Positions 8,479 through 16,763 are shown, counted from the stretch's first letter. The stretch: 64,000 bases of DNA from Candidatus Roseilinea mizusawaensis (GCA_016841965.1 JAEANN010000044.1:62001-126000), one strand, 5' to 3'. Made by a program: numbers and translations. Notes: generated from the sequence alone by a model not told the origin.

Positions 8479-8731
8479 GTGAACCACGAAGAAGCAAAGA
8501 GCACAAAGAGGGGTCAGGGTGAACCTGCCTGCGCCTATTGGGTGTCCTTTGATTCTGAACCACGAAGAAGCAAAGAGCACAAAGAGGGGTCAGGGTGAAC
8601 CCGCCTGCGCCTCTTTAATGGCCTTTGATTCTTCGTGGTTCGATTTCTGCGAGCGAGCCACTAGGGAGTAGAAGTCACGAAGCAGTGAGGACATCCATTC
8701 GCTTTGTGTGCTTCGTGTCTTTGTGGTTCAC
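8479..8731. repeat. MITE-like intergenic element with ~30-bp terminal inverted repeats and an internal duplication
   Basis: The left end (GTGAACCACGAAG..., 8479 on) is mirrored by 8702-8731 ending CTTTGTGGTTCAC. Inside, 8481-8536 is repeated at 8557-8612 with one mismatch in 56 bp, and 8620-8640 carries another inverted copy (CTTCGTGGTTC). It contains no gene and fills the 333-bp gap between the carboxypeptidase and pseudouridine synthase genes. A related element lies at 56414-56495. Confidence 0.75.
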
Positions 8732-8737
8732 AATCTT

Positions 8738-9508
8738 TCATACCCCGGCCCACATCGATTGCGTCTGGCGCGAGGCGTGCTTGCGAAGCTGTTTGAGAGC
8801 GGTGGCTAAATCTTTGGGGTAGGGCGCTTCGAATGTGTGCGTCTTGCCCGTTGTCGGATGCGTCAATGTGATGGAGAGCGCGTGCAGCGCCAGCCGGCCG
8901 ATCAACGGTCGCTCGTCATCCTCGCCCGGCCGGTACTGGCGCTTGATCGCCGACAACATGAGCGGCGTCCCGGTGCCATAGAGTGGGTCGGCGGCCACAG
9001 GCATACCCAATGCGCAGAGATGCACGCGTATCTGGTGTGTGCGGCCATGTTTGGGGGTCGCTTCGACCAGCGCTACTTGAACCCGGGGCGATTGAAACTT
9101 CTCAAGCAGCCGAAAGTGCGTGGTAGCCGGTTTGCCGGCTTCCAGATCGATGATGGTGCGATGTTGGCGGTCGGCGTCCACCCGCAAGGGGGCGGATAGG
9201 GATCGTTGCTGCCAGGTCGGATGTCCCATGACCAGCGCATGATAGACCTTGACAACCCGGTGCTCTTGGAACTGGGCGCTGAGGGACTTGTGTGCCTCTG
9301 CGTTGCGCGCCAGCACGACCACGCCGCTGGTGTCGCGGTCGAGCCGATGCACCACCCACAACTGGCCAAATGTGGGTTCCAGCATCGCAGCCAGATAGGG
9401 GCGATCGGTGTCATAGCCGTCTGGCACGGTTGGCAGGCCTGATGGTTTGCTCACCACCAGCATGTCCAAGTCCAGGTGCAACAACTCTGGCTCGTGTTTG
9501 GCCTTCAT
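8738..9508 (-). CDS. RluA-family RNA pseudouridine synthase
   Basis: 256-residue enzyme isomerising uridine to pseudouridine in rRNA or tRNA. The catalytic motif HRLDRDTSG is at residues 54-62 with Asp57 as nucleophile. HGRTHQIRVH and ADPLYG follow as expected for RluA/RluC/RluD types. No S4 domain precedes it. The open frame extends to 9697, but the ATG at 9508 has GGGAGAGG just upstream and begins where family homology begins, so I take it as the start. The target uridine cannot be assigned. Its 3' end abuts the MITE-like repeat. Confidence 0.9.
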   Translation of the reverse strand: MKAKHEPELLHLDLDMLVVSKPSGLPTVPDGYDTDRPYLAAMLEPTFGQLWVVHRLDRDTSGVVVLARNAEAHKSLSAQFQEHRVVKVYHALVMGHPTWQQRSLSAPLRVDADRQHRTIIDLEAGKPATTHFRLLEKFQSPRVQVALVEATPKHGRTHQIRVHLCALGMPVAADPLYGTGTPLMLSAIKRQYRPGEDDERPLIGRLALHALSITLTHPTTGKTHTFEAPYPKDLATALKQLRKHASRQTQSMWAGV

Positions 9509-9599
9509 TCCTCTCCCGTAACGGTTATCCTTTCTGCGACCACTTTGCACTGATACGCCAGACGACGCGCCGGCGTGTCTCAGTGCTGCTAGTTTACCC

Positions 9600-9925
9600 G
9601 GCTTCGCCTGCGTGTCGGCAACCAGCAAGCCTGGCGGCTTGCTACTTCGGCGCGTCGGTATTTGCCGCAACGCCGGCTGCCGCCCCAGCGCCCCCATGCG
9701 CTACCGGCGCCCGCGGTGGCAATGTCATGCTGGAAGAAGGCAGCCGCGTCGCAGGCAACCTGTCACTCTACTGCGGTCGGGGCTGTGTTGTTGGCTGTGC
9801 TGGGCGCGGCTCGCCTGATCGGCTGGGTAGTTGGTTTTGTTGCCTCGGCCATCGGCATGGGCGCGCTCATTCTCACCGTGGCTGGCAAGTGGGACTATCC
9901 GCGACCGGCGGCAGCAGTAGTGTGA
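9600..9925 (+). pseudogene. Frameshifted remnant of a bactofilin-like/membrane protein
   Basis: Two adjacent frames read as one decayed protein. The first (about 9610-9770) gives a signal-like stretch, a Pro/Ala linker and GNVMLEEGSRVAGNLSLY, which resembles polymer-forming beta-helix (bactofilin-type) repeats. After a +1 shift near 9765-9775 the next frame gives a long hydrophobic segment (VGAVLLAVLGAARLIGWVVG and on) ending in a TGA at 9923-9925. No single frame encodes both parts. The reading as a pseudogene is an inference from these resemblances. It could be non-coding. It fills most of the 490-bp gap. Confidence 0.35.
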
Positions 9926-9983
9926 CACCGCCTGTCGCGCCGGCGGGCGCAACCGCAGACTCGCAAAGTCTTTGGGGCCTTTA

Positions 9984-9989
9984 TATAAT
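9984..9989 (+). promoter_or_regulatory. -10 hexamer TATAAT close to the EIIA start
   Basis: Consensus TATAAT ends 9 nt before the ATG at 9999, predicting transcription starting within 1-3 nt of the start codon. No Shine-Dalgarno sequence fits in that space. Confidence 0.55.
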
Positions 9990-9998
9990 GCGCGCTTT

Positions 9999-10448
9999 AT
10001 GAGTGCTTCACCTCTGCCGCGCCGACAGGTGCGCATCGTTGTTGCTACGCATGGTGAACTGGCGCGCGCCCTACTCGGCGCGGTGGAATCGATTGCCGGG
10101 CCGCAGCCTGATCTGATTTGGCTGGGGCTGGCTGCCGGCGAGTCCCCCGACATGTTCGAGACGCGTCTGGCCTCGGCCCTGGCGTCGGACAGGCCGGCGC
10201 TGGTGTTGGTGGATTTTCTGGGCGGCACTCCCTGGAACGCGGCCTTGCGTGTGGCGCGCAGCCGCGAGCAGGTGTGTGTGGTCAGTGGCGTCAATCTGCC
10301 CATGTTGCTTGAAGTGGCCCTGTTGCCGACCGACGACCTCGAGCAAATGGCTGGCGCTGCCATCGATACCGGCATTCGCTCCATCCAGCTCAACCCGCGC
10401 CGCCTGGCCGCGCATACCGACGCCACAAGAGGAGATCAGGTTGCATGA
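9999..10448 (+). CDS. PTS EIIA component, mannose/fructose (EIIA-Man) family
   Basis: 149-residue EIIA-Man-like domain. The N-terminal strand VRIVVATHGELA places the phosphorylatable His at residue 18. DFLGGTPWNAA and the VSGVNLPMLLE segment match the family's conserved GGTP and NLPM motifs. An upstream in-frame ATG/GTG could add 9 residues, but a TATAAT sits inside that stretch, so the ATG at 9999 is preferred. No EIIB, EIIC, EI or HPr gene is nearby, so it may be regulatory (as in dihydroxyacetone-kinase or PTS-Ntr systems) rather than part of a transporter. Its stop overlaps the next gene by 4 bp (ATGA), indicating translational coupling. Confidence 0.8.
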   Translation: MSASPLPRRQVRIVVATHGELARALLGAVESIAGPQPDLIWLGLAAGESPDMFETRLASALASDRPALVLVDFLGGTPWNAALRVARSREQVCVVSGVNLPMLLEVALLPTDDLEQMAGAAIDTGIRSIQLNPRRLAAHTDATRGDQVA

Positions 10449-10954
10449 CATCGCCCCTTCCTGCGCTGATTGGCGTGCTAGCCGACACGCACAATAACGC
10501 CGGCAACACCCGCGCGGCGTTGGATATTTTCCGCGAGCGCAACATAGACCGGTTGATCCACTGCGGGGATGTCACCGGCGCGCATTTGCTCGAATTGTTC
10601 GTCGGCTTTCAGGTGTGGCTGGTGCGCGGCAACAACGATTACGATGGATTGAGCTTGCGCGCGCAGGCGCGGCGATTGGGCAATATCCATTACATGGGCG
10701 CCGACGCCCATCTGGAGTTCGACGGCCACGCAGTCGCTGTAGCGCATGGGGATGATGCCGGCCTAATCGATGCTTTAGTGTTCTCCTGCGCTTATGAGTG
10801 GGTCTTTTGCGGCCATTCGCACAGCTGCGCGCTCGAATTGCATGGCTCAACCCGGCTGCTCAATCCCGGCGCGCTTGGCGGGCGCTGCGCCGAGCCGCGC
10901 AGCGTGGCGATTGTTGATCTGGCCTGTGGCGACGCTGAGTTTGTAAATCTGTGA
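10445..10954 (+). CDS. YfcE/MJ0936-family metallophosphoesterase
   Basis: 169-residue calcineurin-like phosphodiesterase. All metal motifs are present: ADTHNN near residue 13, GDVTG, RGNND, AHGDD and GHSH. Family members hydrolyse phosphodiesters such as cyclic nucleotides or model substrates; the true substrate is unknown. The ATG overlaps the EIIA stop and is preceded by GAGGAGAT, so it is co-transcribed. No membrane segment. Confidence 0.9.
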   Translation: MTSPLPALIGVLADTHNNAGNTRAALDIFRERNIDRLIHCGDVTGAHLLELFVGFQVWLVRGNNDYDGLSLRAQARRLGNIHYMGADAHLEFDGHAVAVAHGDDAGLIDALVFSCAYEWVFCGHSHSCALELHGSTRLLNPGALGGRCAEPRSVAIVDLACGDAEFVNL

Positions 10955-10974
10955 AGTGCATTCCCCTTGCGTGC

Positions 10975-11010
10975 GCAGAAACAAAATAGCGCAAGCCTTT
11001 GGCTTGCGCT
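10975..11010 (-). terminator. Rho-independent terminator after tRNA-Val
   Basis: On the reverse strand AGCGCAAGCC-aaa-GGCTTGCGCT forms a perfect 10-bp stem (plus-strand 10988-11010), followed by ATTTTGTTT. It begins only a few bases after the tRNA 3' end. Confidence 0.85.
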
Positions 11011-11013
11011 GAA

Positions 11014-11087
<74 letters not shown>

Positions 11088-11098
11088 GCGGATGTGCA

Positions 11099-12235
11099 TT
11101 ATACGCGCTTTGGCTCTATGTGCAACTGCCGATATGTCTGGGCTGTTTGGTCGGCGATGTGGCGCATGGTGTAGTGGGCCAGCACCCGCTCGCGCCCGCG
11201 TTGCGCCAGCTCTGCGCGCAGCGCCGGCGACGCAATCAGACGCGCAAGCTGCGCGCGCAGGGCTTCAGCGTCGTTCTCGGCAAAGATCAGGCCGGCCTCG
11301 CCAATGACATTGGGAATCTCGCCGCAGGTCGAGCCAATCACCGGCACGCCGCAGGCCATAGCCTCGATCAACACGCGCCCGAATTGCTCTTTCCAGTTGC
11401 GCTGCGTCCGTGAAGGCAGTACCAGCGCGTCGAATTCTCCGTATACCTGCGGCATTTCGGTTGAGGGGGAGGGCGGCCGGAAGATCACCCGCCCGGTGAG
11501 TCCCAGCCCTGCGCTTAACTGCTCAAGGGCGCTCCGCTCTGGCCCGGCCCCGATTATCATCAATCGGGTTGTGGGGGGCAGGCCGGCTACGGCGCGCAAC
11601 AACACGTCGATGCCCTTTTCAGGCACCAGCCTTCCTGCGTAGCCGATGGTGAACTGGCCGTCCCGCTCCACGGCGCGCGCCCTAGGGCGAAAATGGCTTT
11701 CGTCCACGCCGAATTGTGGGATCACCGGCATGTCGCCAGCGAAGCCTTTCGCCCGGCAGACCTGCGCGGCTTCCTGATTGCCGGCGATGCCATTGTCAAC
11801 ATGCGTTAGCACATAGCGTTCCATCCAGTTGAACGGCGGCGGATAACGGCGCAGCACATTTTGCCAGGTGAAAAAGAGGGTGCGCGGCGAGCGCGCGCCG
11901 CCTGATCGGCGGTGTGATTGAAGCGACGCGGCTGCGCGCAGGGCGAGGAAGGTTGCCAGGTTATATGGCTCTTCGTCGATGTGAAACACATCGGGCCGGC
12001 TCGCAGCCAGCTCGCGCCCCAGGGTGGGGTAGTAGTGCAGGTGAAAGTTGCCGTCAAAGCGAATGGGCAATATGCGCAGGGTGTAGCCGGACACATGGGC
12101 GCGTTCAAGGGACTGGCCGGCCCATGCCGGCGGGGTGAACACGGTCAGCGCGATGTCGTCATGGGCGGCGATCAGTTCGCACTTGCGCTGATATTCGCCG
12201 ACGATGAGGGCTTTGGAGAGCATGACGACGCGCAT
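11099..12235 (-). CDS. GT4-family glycosyltransferase
   Basis: 378-residue GT-B fold glycosyltransferase. The C-terminal half shows GYAGRLVPEKGIDVLL and EQFGRVLIEAMACGVP, the family EX7E region that contacts the nucleotide-sugar donor. The start is taken as the ATG at 12235, because a GATAAT hexamer lies exactly 6 nt before it and the protein then begins MRVVMLSKALIVG. An upstream in-frame start would run through that hexamer. It probably adds a sugar to a surface glycan or lipid; donor and acceptor are unknown. It has no glycan-synthesis neighbours beyond nearby broken genes. Confidence 0.85.
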   Translation of the reverse strand: MRVVMLSKALIVGEYQRKCELIAAHDDIALTVFTPPAWAGQSLERAHVSGYTLRILPIRFDGNFHLHYYPTLGRELAASRPDVFHIDEEPYNLATFLALRAAASLQSHRRSGGARSPRTLFFTWQNVLRRYPPPFNWMERYVLTHVDNGIAGNQEAAQVCRAKGFAGDMPVIPQFGVDESHFRPRARAVERDGQFTIGYAGRLVPEKGIDVLLRAVAGLPPTTRLMIIGAGPERSALEQLSAGLGLTGRVIFRPPSPSTEMPQVYGEFDALVLPSRTQRNWKEQFGRVLIEAMACGVPVIGSTCGEIPNVIGEAGLIFAENDAEALRAQLARLIASPALRAELAQRGRERVLAHYTMRHIADQTAQTYRQLHIEPKRV

Positions 12236-12241
12236 GTGGTG

Positions 12242-12247
12242 ATTATC
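12242..12247 (-). promoter_or_regulatory. GATAAT -10 element of a leaderless GT4 gene
   Basis: Reverse-strand GATAAT, then 6 nt (CACCAC), then the ATG at 12235. The predicted transcription start coincides with the start codon. Confidence 0.55.
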
Positions 12248-12302
12248 CCGCAAGCCGATACACTATCCATGCGCTCGCGCTCGATCCTGTGGCGCGCTGC
12301 CA

Positions 12303-12497
12303 GAAACAAAACACAATGATCTCGCCGTTGATCGCCTGAGCGCAGTGCTGCAACTGGCCGGCGATGACCCCAAGGCGGCCAACACCTTCGATCAGCCAGA
12401 GGCGATGCGCGCCAGGACATTGGCGGCGCTGCCGGTGCGCGACGGGATGGCGCGGCTCGAATTGCCGCCCTTGTCTTTCACGCTGTTGGCCGTCTGA
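12303..12497 (+). pseudogene. C-terminal remnant of a GH51-type alpha-L-arabinofuranosidase
   Basis: The open frame ending in TGA at 12495-12497 has no plausible start. It encodes LAGDDPKAANTFDQPEAM... and ends LELPPLSFTLLAV. This matches the terminal beta-sandwich of GH51 arabinofuranosidases, whose last strand typically reads L-P-P-x-S-F-T. The remaining ~85% of the gene is absent; upstream sequence is the divergent GT4 promoter. It is therefore most likely a deletion scar. The identification rests on the ~45-residue C-terminal pattern. Confidence 0.6.
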
Positions 12498-12529
12498 GGC
12501 CATGTATCATCTGCGCGAGGAGATCAACT

Positions 12530-13309
12530 ATGAATATCGACTTCACGGGACAGGTTGCAGTGGTTACTGGCTCGGGCACAGGGATTGGCTACGCCGCAGC
12601 CGAGTTGTTCGCCCGCTGCGGCGCGGCGGTGGTAGTCAACGGCCGCCGGCCTCAGGTCACGCAGGAAGCCGCCGACAAGATCGCTGCGTTGGGCGCAAAG
12701 GTGATCGCCGTGGCAGCCGATGTCAGCACAATCGAAGGCGCCGGCCGGCTGATTGACGAGACGGTGAAGGCGTTTGGCGGCATTGACGTGCTGGTCAACA
12801 ACGCGGCCATCTTTGCCACCGCTGACTTTGTCGAGTCGCCGTATCACGAGTGGCGGCGCGTGTTGGATGTCAACCTCGATAGCGCCATTCACTGCTCGCG
12901 CGCGGCGGCCCGCGTGATGATCGCGCAGGGCCGGGGCGGGCGCATCGTCAACGTGTCGTCCATCCACTCCTATCGCGCCGAGCGCGGCGCGTCGCACTAC
13001 GATCTGGCCAAGGGCGCGATGGATCAATTGACCCGCGCGCTGGCCCTGGAGCTGGGGCCGCACAATATTCTGGTCAACAGTGTGGCGCCGGGCTTCGTCG
13101 ATACGCCAATGTCCATCGTGAACGGTAAGAACGAGTTGGAATCGGAGTGGTTCATCACCAACTATGTGCAGCAGCGACGCATTCCGCTGGCGCGCGCATC
13201 GCAGCCGGCCGAGATCGCTCAGCCGATTGTGTGGCTGGCCTCGCGGTTGAACACCTACGTGAACGGCCACGTCCTCGTCGCCGACGGCGGTCTGTCCGTG
13301 ACGTTCTAG
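12530..13309 (+). CDS. Short-chain dehydrogenase/reductase (SDR)
   Basis: 259-residue classical SDR oxidoreductase. The cofactor motif GSGTGIG is at 14-20, NNAA at 90-93, the catalytic Ser at 143/144, and Tyr157 and Lys161 form YxxxK. The PG motif at SVAPGFVDTP is present. NAD(P)H preference is unclear; Asn-Gly-Arg-Arg after strand 2 would suit NADP. Start ATG with GAGGAGATCA upstream. Substrate unknown. The 220 bp after it (13310-13533) show no gene. Confidence 0.9.
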   Translation: MNIDFTGQVAVVTGSGTGIGYAAAELFARCGAAVVVNGRRPQVTQEAADKIAALGAKVIAVAADVSTIEGAGRLIDETVKAFGGIDVLVNNAAIFATADFVESPYHEWRRVLDVNLDSAIHCSRAAARVMIAQGRGGRIVNVSSIHSYRAERGASHYDLAKGAMDQLTRALALELGPHNILVNSVAPGFVDTPMSIVNGKNELESEWFITNYVQQRRIPLARASQPAEIAQPIVWLASRLNTYVNGHVLVADGGLSVTF

Positions 13310-13533
13310 TTCCACTGCAGGCCGAATGCAAGAACCCTTGCGGGTAGCCATCAGTAGTGCATCCGAAGGCGGCCATCGAAGACCTCCTGTTGAGCGAAGC
13401 GCGGTGTAGCGATTTTGCGGCCACCGTATTGATGCCGGGGGACATTGATGCCGGGCGACATCGTCGGGTTGCGATGAAATATCCTTAATCCGTTATCGGG
13501 AGCGGGATGTAGAGCGTGGAGAGGTCTGGAGAC

Positions 13534-13767
13534 ATGGCGACAACAGACGCGCGGATGTGTGCGCGAACATGCCGACAGTGGATGGGGGCGCTCGCGGCGG
13601 CGCTTGGGCTGTGCCTTGTGCTGGCCGGCTGCGATGGCGGCCGGCCCAGGGCCAATCCACCGGCCACGCCGGTGGTTGAACAGCCCACGCCGTGCCCCGA
13701 TTCGATTGCCTGTCGCGCGCTCAAGCGCCTCGATGAAGGGCGTCGGCAGGCGGAAGAAGACCGCTAG
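13534..13767 (+). CDS. Small putative lipoprotein
   Basis: 77-residue exported protein. Residues ~17-32 are a hydrophobic signal segment ending in the lipobox LVLAGC, so the mature protein would start at a lipidated Cys. The rest is Pro-rich (ANPPATPVVEQPTPCPDS) and then charged. The ATG at 13534 has GGAG shortly upstream. No family is recognised. It is convergent with the remnant regulator that follows, 9 bp away. Confidence 0.6.
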   Translation: MATTDARMCARTCRQWMGALAAALGLCLVLAGCDGGRPRANPPATPVVEQPTPCPDSIACRALKRLDEGRRQAEEDR

Positions 13768-13776
13768 CCGCCGGCT

Positions 13777-14888
13777 TCATCGGCTGGTTTGCAGATTGCT
13801 GCTCTCATCGTCGGCGCATATGTGTGCGATGGCTTGATCCAGTTCCAGGTGTGATGTCGCAGCCGCATACCCTGCGTCGCCCAGGAGCCGGCGGGCTGTG
13901 TCTGCATAGCCCTGTATCTCTGCGTGGTCGGCCGGCGTCAGGTCGGCCGGCAGATGCGGCATGGCTGCGCCCAGAAGCTGGGCGGCCCGCTGGGCGGCCC
14001 GTTGGGCGGCCCGTTGGGCGGCCCGTTCGGGTTGCCCCTCGGCCAGCGCCAGGCCGGCCAGTCCAACTACGCAGCGCGCCACCATCGCCAGGCGCCTCAG
14101 GTCGCGCGATGCTGTCAGGCCGGCTTGAAACAGACTGTGTGCGGCAGGCAGATCGCCTCTTTGCAGCGCAATACGCCCCAGGTGATGCCGGCTGATCGCC
14201 GCGCACCACTGCCCGCCGATCTGGTCGAACAGAGTCAGCGCTTCTTCGAGGGTCGCCTGCGCCTCGTCCAGCAGGCCGGCATTGATCTGCGACTCCCCCT
14301 GCGCCATCAGCGCCAGTCCCAGTTCGTTGAGCGCGCCCAGCGCGCGGAACATCCCGGCGCTTTCGGCTGCGAGTTCGATTGCGCGAGCATACTGGCTGCG
14401 CGAGGCGCTGATGTCGCTGTGTTGCATGAGCGTGTGCGCCACGCCGCGTCGATCGTCCAGCCGGCGGTACAGCGCAAAGGCTTCGTGGAGTGCAGCCTCC
14501 GCGCCATCCAGATCGTGATCGGCGACGCGGATGAAGCGCGCGTGAGCGATGTGAATGCGCGCAAGTGTTTGTGCGTCGGCTGCCTCGTGGGCGGCTGCCA
14601 GCGCATGGTCAAAAAAGCGCCGGGCGTTCTCCAGGTCAGAGGCTGCCTCGGCCGACATGGCTTTGACCAGCCACGCCTGGGCGACCAAATCATGTGCATT
14701 CCCCAGGCTGCCGCAGATCATCAGCGCCTCATCGCAGTCGCGCAGCGCGCTCTGGAATGCCGAGTGATTGAAATCAAACAGCCCCAGCCCGATGAGCGCC
14801 CGCGCGCGATCAACGGTCTGCGCGCTGTTGACAGATAACGCCCATTCCAGCATCTGCCGGCCTTCATGGAAATAACCGCGCACATCCG
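13777..14888 (-). pseudogene. Beheaded TPR-rich C-terminal half of a LuxR/AfsR-type regulatory ATPase
   Basis: The reverse-strand frame from about 14888 to a stop at 13777-13779 encodes ~370 residues of helical TPR-like repeats. It begins RGYFHEGRQMLEWAL, the signature that follows the NB-ARC/ATPase part of AfsR/MalT-like regulators. Upstream the frame stays open but becomes antisense to the gene at 14866-15717, with no ATPase or DNA-binding domain and no credible start. I read it as a truncated gene, cut at about 14880. The alanine-rich AAQR stretch is encoded by a 12-bp tandem repeat (13981-14028). It may still be expressed as a fragment. Confidence 0.6.
13981..14028. repeat. 12-bp tandem repeat, four units
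   Basis: Units GGCGGCCCG(C/T)T(G/C) at 13981-13992, 13993-14004, 14005-14016 and 14017-14028. On the reverse strand they encode repeated AAQR. Confidence 0.9.
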
Positions 14889-15717
14889 CGCGTTTGCGGA
14901 AGGTCTGATCGGCGAAGCGCGTGAGCAGCAGCCTGACCTGAGCGCCGGCCAGGTGCGCTATGCGCTGCCGCTGGTGTTGCCGGAAGGGCTGGACTGGAAT
15001 CCTGACGCCGCCGAAGCCGGCGACCGCAGCTTCCGCGCGCGCGCCGAAGACCCGGCCAATCCGCAATCGCGCTGGGTCGAGGTGCGCGGCGCGCGTGACG
15101 CCTTGCCCCGGCCCGATGTGCCGGCTACGCCGGTGACGCTGCGCGGGACGGACGGCGCAGCCTACAACCTTGCCGAGGGTTTCGTGGTGATGTGGGTCGA
15201 GGACGGCACACATTACGCTGTGTCCGCCTCGTTCGGACTGACAGAAACGGTGGATATCGCCGGCTCGCTGGCCCCCATGACGCTGGAAATGTTCGAGCAG
15301 ATCATGCGCGAGCGGCGCAGTGGACAGGCAGACGGGGCAGCCGACCTTGTGGCTCGGCTGGAACAGGCATTGGCAAGCCGGGACTTTGCCGCGCTGCAAC
15401 CGCTGATGGGCAATCCGTTCATCATCGGTTACTGGCGGTCGGAGGGCGTGTCGTTGACGCCGGCCGAAGCCATCGAGGAACTGCGCCGCAACCACCTGGG
15501 CACGCGCGCGTCGTTGACTTTCGAGCAGTCCATCAGCCCGCCGGGGTTCGAATTGCCCGACAGGCTCTCGCCGGATGTCAGGTTGGCGCAAGCAGTGTTG
15601 GTCAAAGGCTGGGGCAGCGATGGCCAGGCTGAGGCGATTCTGCTCATCGGCCAGGCAGGCCAAGGAGCGGCCTATTGGCACAGCGTCATCGTGGCGATGA
15701 ACGGCTTTGCTGAGTGA
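14866..15717 (+). CDS. Uncharacterised protein, possibly truncated or chimeric at its N-terminus
   Basis: 283 residues. No Shine-Dalgarno or -10 signal precedes the ATG, and the first ~10-25 residues are antisense to the TPR remnant. The middle (about 85-140: TPVTLRGTDGAAYN ... VVMWVEDGTHYAV) resembles the beta-rich DUF4367-like domain of anti-sigma/lipoprotein C-termini. The last ~120 residues (LEQALASRDFAALQPLMGNPF ... YWRSEG) resemble a domain common in hypothetical lipoproteins of Chloroflexota. No signal peptide or lipobox is left. The gene may be the 3' part of a larger exported protein joined to unrelated DNA. Function unknown. Confidence 0.5.
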   Translation: MEITAHIRAFAEGLIGEAREQQPDLSAGQVRYALPLVLPEGLDWNPDAAEAGDRSFRARAEDPANPQSRWVEVRGARDALPRPDVPATPVTLRGTDGAAYNLAEGFVVMWVEDGTHYAVSASFGLTETVDIAGSLAPMTLEMFEQIMRERRSGQADGAADLVARLEQALASRDFAALQPLMGNPFIIGYWRSEGVSLTPAEAIEELRRNHLGTRASLTFEQSISPPGFELPDRLSPDVRLAQAVLVKGWGSDGQAEAILLIGQAGQGAAYWHSVIVAMNGFAE

Positions 15718-15789
15718 TCCCTTGCGCGGCGCAGAGCAGCGCGCCGGCCCGTGCAGCATCCTTCATGCTGCGCGGGCCGGCTTGTTGAT

Positions 15790-15843
15790 GCGGCGCACTA
15801 TGCGGCGCACTATGCGGCGCACTATGCGGCCCGCTATGCGGCG
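15790..15843. repeat. 12-bp tandem repeat at the 3' end of the methyltransferase gene
   Basis: GCGGCGCACTAT occurs at 15790-15801, 15802-15813 and 15814-15825. A variant unit at 15826-15837 and a partial unit follow. The stop codon of the reverse-strand gene (15834-15836) lies inside the fourth unit, so repeat expansion may have created the present C-terminus. Confidence 0.9.
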
Positions 15844-16637
15844 CGTTCGCCGGTCACGCAGAAGAGGGTGTCGGTTGCTTTGGCCGGCAAGGGGGTGAAC
15901 TCGCTGGTTACGCGAATGTGGGTGAAGCCGGCTGCTTCGTAGAGCGCCGCAGCCTGTGCCTGGGTGTACCAGCGGCCGGCCGGCGAGCGTTCGTGGTGTT
16001 CGGTATAGACAATTTCACGGACACCGTCTGCGTTGTCGCGCAGCACCTCGAAGCGGTCTTTCGAATGCCACAGGCGCGCCTCGCTGTCGTACCGCTCATA
16101 GCTCCATCGGCGCACAGTCAGGCCGTCGTCGGGTCTGGTCTTTTCAAACAACAGCGCCCAATCAGACTCCAGCGGCCAGCCGGGCTGCCAGGGCAGGAAG
16201 AAGGGCATGATCAGCGCGCCGCCCGGTAGGAGATGGTGATAAAAGCGACGCATGGCCTCTTGAGCGGCAGCTTCGTCGGTGAGCAGTTGAAACGAACTCG
16301 ACGGCACCAAGATGACGCGATAGGCGCGCGGCAGGTCCAACGCCTCCATGCGTTGCTGGTACAGATTGGGCGACAGGCCGCGCGCGCGGGCCTTGTTGCG
16401 GGTGATATCCAGCATCTCTGGCGAGACGTCCACGCCGTCGCAGTCGATGCCCTGCGCCAGATAGTCCAGCACCAGCCGGCCTGTGGCGCAGCCCACGTCG
16501 AGCGCCGGCTGGCCGTAGCGCCGGATCACATCCAGAAACAAGGCGCGATCGGCCCAGTTGGCCGTGTCGTCGCGCCATACATCCCATGTCGAGGCCAGCA
16601 GGCCGTGATATTCGTAATCGGGCGGGTTGTTTTGCAT
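15834..16637 (-). CDS. Class I SAM-dependent methyltransferase
   Basis: 267-residue soluble methyltransferase. Motif I LDVGCATGRL is at about residues 46-55, followed by an acidic motif II (GVDVSPEML) and a post-I region typical of Methyltransf_11/25. The substrate is unknown. The ATG at 16637 has TATAGT 8 nt upstream and no ribosome-binding site. The C-terminal ERAA and stop fall in a 12-bp tandem repeat. Divergent from a PhyH dioxygenase gene with its own promoter. Confidence 0.85.
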   Translation of the reverse strand: MQNNPPDYEYHGLLASTWDVWRDDTANWADRALFLDVIRRYGQPALDVGCATGRLVLDYLAQGIDCDGVDVSPEMLDITRNKARARGLSPNLYQQRMEALDLPRAYRVILVPSSSFQLLTDEAAAQEAMRRFYHHLLPGGALIMPFFLPWQPGWPLESDWALLFEKTRPDDGLTVRRWSYERYDSEARLWHSKDRFEVLRDNADGVREIVYTEHHERSPAGRWYTQAQAAALYEAAGFTHIRVTSEFTPLPAKATDTLFCVTGERAA

Positions 16638-16733
16638 GTCCCAGGACTATAACCGCGCATCCGGCTCTTGCGCGCATACAGTTTCTGTGCGCCGGCGCAT
16701 ACAGGCCGGCTGCCGGGTCGGATCTGCCCTGCA

Positions 16734-16763
16734 TTGACAATCCACGCTCTGACGTGCTATGGT
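16734..16763 (+). promoter_or_regulatory. Sigma-70-type promoter of the second PhyH gene
   Basis: TTGACA (16734-16739), 18-bp spacer, TATGGT (16758-16763). The ATG lies 39 bp after the -10, leaving room for the GAGGAAG ribosome-binding site. Confidence 0.7.

Noticed and set aside
14890-15759. Upstream extension of the TPR-rich reverse frame to 660 codons
   Set aside because: This half is antisense to the 14866-15717 gene and contains no ATPase or DNA-binding motif, so I treat only 13777-14888 as derived from the regulator.
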